Assembly (NCBI GenBank): GCA_008011715.2
Contig: CP136508.1
Location: 5,828,001 to 5,892,000, forward strand
Direction: 5' to 3'
Source: [Empedobacter] haloabium
Lineage (GTDB): Bacteria; Pseudomonadota; Gammaproteobacteria; Burkholderiales; Burkholderiaceae_D
Length of the DNA stretch: 64,000 nt
Shown: positions 62,407 through 64,000 of the stretch, in pieces
How positions within the stretch are numbered: the first letter of the stretch is position 1
How the letters are laid out: each line of letters opens with the position of its first letter
Translations under genes and position numbers: made by a program
Notes under the pieces: model-generated
The model's database searches: none
The model's input: the letters and a program-made list of their open reading frames with translations, nothing else
What the model was told of the DNA's origin: nothing

Positions 62407-63401
62407 GCTGACATCCTTCCAAGACTTTCATCGATGATCTGCTGTACGTGTTCCAGCGTGGCCAGCGCGGCATTGCCGTCGCACAGCACGTGCGGCTGCC
62501 CGGCCAGCGCGGCGGCCAGCTGGTCGGCCACGTGCCACTGGTAGCGCTGCATGCCCGTGGGCAGCTCCCGCGCCTGCGGCGCCAGGGTGCGGTAGCCCGC
62601 CAGCGCCCCGGCCTCGGCCGGCTGCCACAGCACCAGCCGCCCGCCCTGTTCGTAACGCAGGCGGCCGTTGCCGGCCACCAGCTCGATCGTGTAATGCGAG
62701 AATGCTTCCTCGCGCGCCGCCAGCATCGTCACGTTGCCTTGCGCGAAGCGCAGTTGCACATCCGGTTCGGCGTCGTCGTCATGCCACGGCCGCCCCGCTG
62801 CGATCAGCTGGTAGCCCGCCAGGGGCCCCAGCCAGTATTCCAGCAGGTTGACGAAATGGGAACCGTTGTGACGCAGACCTTTCGAGTACCAGCATACGCC
62901 CTTCACGGGTCCGGTTATCGCACCGCTGCGCAGCCGCTCGGCCACGGCGATGACGGCGCTGTCGGAACGGCGCATATAGTTGACGTAGAGCGCGACGTCG
63001 CGCCCGGCGCAGGCGGCCACCATGGCGCGCGCCTCGTCGAGGCTGTCCGCCAGCGGCTTTTCGCACAGCACCGCGCGCGGCTGGCGCGCCGCCAGCACTG
63101 CGCGCAGCACGGCGCCATGGGCCGGCGTGGGCACGGCGATGACGAGCACGTCCACCGCCACCTGGGCCGCCAGCGCTTCCTCGACGGTGGCGTAAGCCGG
63201 CGCGCCGTAATGCCGGGTGAACGTGGCGCGGCTGTCCGGGTTGCCATCGACCCCGGCCGCCAGCCGGTAGGCCGCATGGCGGTCGAACGCCCGCGCATGC
63301 GAATAGATGCTGGCCTCGTCCAGCTGCAGGTCGTAGCCGACGCCGATCTGGCCCAGGCCCACCAGCAATACCCGCAACGGTGCGGTCACGGGTTCAGCCA
63401 C
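62403..63401 (-). CDS. Gfo/Idh/MocA-family oxidoreductase
   Basis: A 332-residue NAD(P)-dependent dehydrogenase. The Rossmann motif is VLLVGLGQIGVG and the catalytic EKP motif is in LCEKPLADS. Members oxidise or reduce sugars or nucleotide sugars; here it may make the keto group used by the adjacent aminotransferase. It overlaps pseI by eight bases and the aminotransferase by four. Confidence 0.9.
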   Translation of the reverse strand: MAEPVTAPLRVLLVGLGQIGVGYDLQLDEASIYSHARAFDRHAAYRLAAGVDGNPDSRATFTRHYGAPAYATVEEALAAQVAVDVLVIAVPTPAHGAVLRAVLAARQPRAVLCEKPLADSLDEARAMVAACAGRDVALYVNYMRRSDSAVIAVAERLRSGAITGPVKGVCWYSKGLRHNGSHFVNLLEYWLGPLAGYQLIAAGRPWHDDDAEPDVQLRFAQGNVTMLAAREEAFSHYTIELVAGNGRLRYEQGGRLVLWQPAEAGALAGYRTLAPQARELPTGMQRYQWHVADQLAAALAGQPHVLCDGNAALATLEHVQQIIDESLGRMSA

Positions 63402-64000
63402 CCAGCAGGTCCCAGTTCATCGGCGTGCCGGCCGCCACGTCGCGGTTGACCTTGCGGCCCAGCAGCAGCTCGTAGTACTTCGGCGGCAGGCCCAGGCCCG
63501 GGCGCACGCAGCGCAGGTTTTCCTGCGTCAGCACGGTGCCCGCCGGGATGTCCTGCGCGATGTAGATCGAGCGGCGGAACACCAGCGATTTCTTCTCCGC
63601 CTCGGTCGGGCCATAGGTGACCTGGCCCAGCGATTGCCAGGCGCGCTCGCTCTCGACCACCAGCGCGGCCAGCTCTTCCGGCTCCATCGAGAACGTGGAG
63701 TCGACGCCACCATCGGCGCGGCGCAGCGTGAAGTGCTTCTCGATCACGGTGGCGCCATGGGCCACCGCGGCGATCGACGCGCCCAGGCCCATCGTGTGGT
63801 CCGACAGGCCCACCTGGCAGTTGAACAGGGTGCGCATGTGCGGGATCGTCAGCACATTGGTATTGGCCGGCGTGGCGGGATAGGTGCTGGTGCACTTGAG
63901 CAGGATCAGGTCCTGGCAGCCGGCCTCGCGCGCGGCGCGCACGGCTTCGTCCAGCTCGGCGATGCTGGCCATGCCGGTCGACATGATGATCGGCTTGCCC
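63394..64000 (-). CDS. pseI: Nonulosonic acid synthase (PseI/NeuB family), partial
   Basis: The N-terminal part lies beyond the window; about 202 C-terminal residues are present, entering at GKPIIMSTGMASIAELDEAV. NeuB-family features include LLKCTSTYPATPANTN, VGLSDHTMGLGASIAAVAHG and VIEKHFTLRRADGGVD. A C-terminal antifreeze-like SAF domain follows (FRRSIYIAQDIPAGTVL). The enzyme condenses phosphoenolpyruvate with a hexosamine to give a nonulosonic acid. Pseudaminic over legionaminic or sialic acid is favoured by the KCTSTYPA form but is not certain. Confidence 0.87.
   Translation of the reverse strand, partial: GKPIIMSTGMASIAELDEAVRAAREAGCQDLILLKCTSTYPATPANTNVLTIPHMRTLFNCQVGLSDHTMGLGASIAAVAHGATVIEKHFTLRRADGGVDSTFSMEPEELAALVVESERAWQSLGQVTYGPTEAEKKSLVFRRSIYIAQDIPAGTVLTQENLRCVRPGLGLPPKYYELLLGRKVNRDVAAGTPMNWDLLGG

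Overview
The window looks like the replication-origin region of a high-GC betaproteobacterium, most likely an Oxalobacteraceae member of the Massilia/Duganella type. The core order rpmH-rnpA-yidD-yidC-mnmE on the minus strand facing dnaA-dnaN-gyrB on the plus strand marks the chromosome start. The family assignment rests on protein resemblance and overall gene style, not on a database search. No tRNA, rRNA, CRISPR array, integrase or transposase was seen.

Layout. Positions 1-10400 hold a disaccharide-phosphorolysis locus: a GH65 phosphorylase, beta-phosphoglucomutase, an MFS sugar permease, two LacI regulators and a divergent TonB-dependent receptor, with two visible operator types. 10500-14200 holds an aldo/keto reductase, PssA, a CAP-domain lipoprotein overlapping an Hpt protein, and a small Cys-rich protein. 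14500-24200 is the origin core. 24264-30257 is an orphan type VI secretion island (VgrG, DUF4123 adaptor, DUF3304 lipoprotein, Tle1-like lipase, PAAR) with an AT-rich centre. 30333-32150 is a LysR/SDR pair. 32151-38495 is an eight-gene minus-strand redox cluster (iorA-iorB-soxX-soxY-soxZ-soxA-fccA-fccB) without soxB or soxCD and with an AACIE-type SoxY. ompW follows under an apparent FNR/ANR box.

40005-50277 is a signalling region: a chemoreceptor, then a tightly packed minus-strand operon of hybrid kinase, CheR, CheB, REC-kinase, a subtilase with no visible signal peptide, and an 84-residue protein whose predicted fold order resembles the inhibitor/propeptide domain of subtilases. This is the best candidate for an undescribed system. 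50398-52382 has a lipoprotein, folE and nudC. 52545 to the end is protein or surface glycosylation: a TPR-GT41-TylF fusion and its partner, then a convergent seven-gene nonulosonic (pseudaminic/legionaminic type) acid cluster that runs off the window inside pseI.

A family of short palindromes (GGTGwCAGGCwCC or GGGGTCAG type, several with a 3-base loop) occurs at about ten places. One lies inside the 3' coding end of fccA and one inside the 5' end of soxX. They look like REP-type elements that shape local operons.
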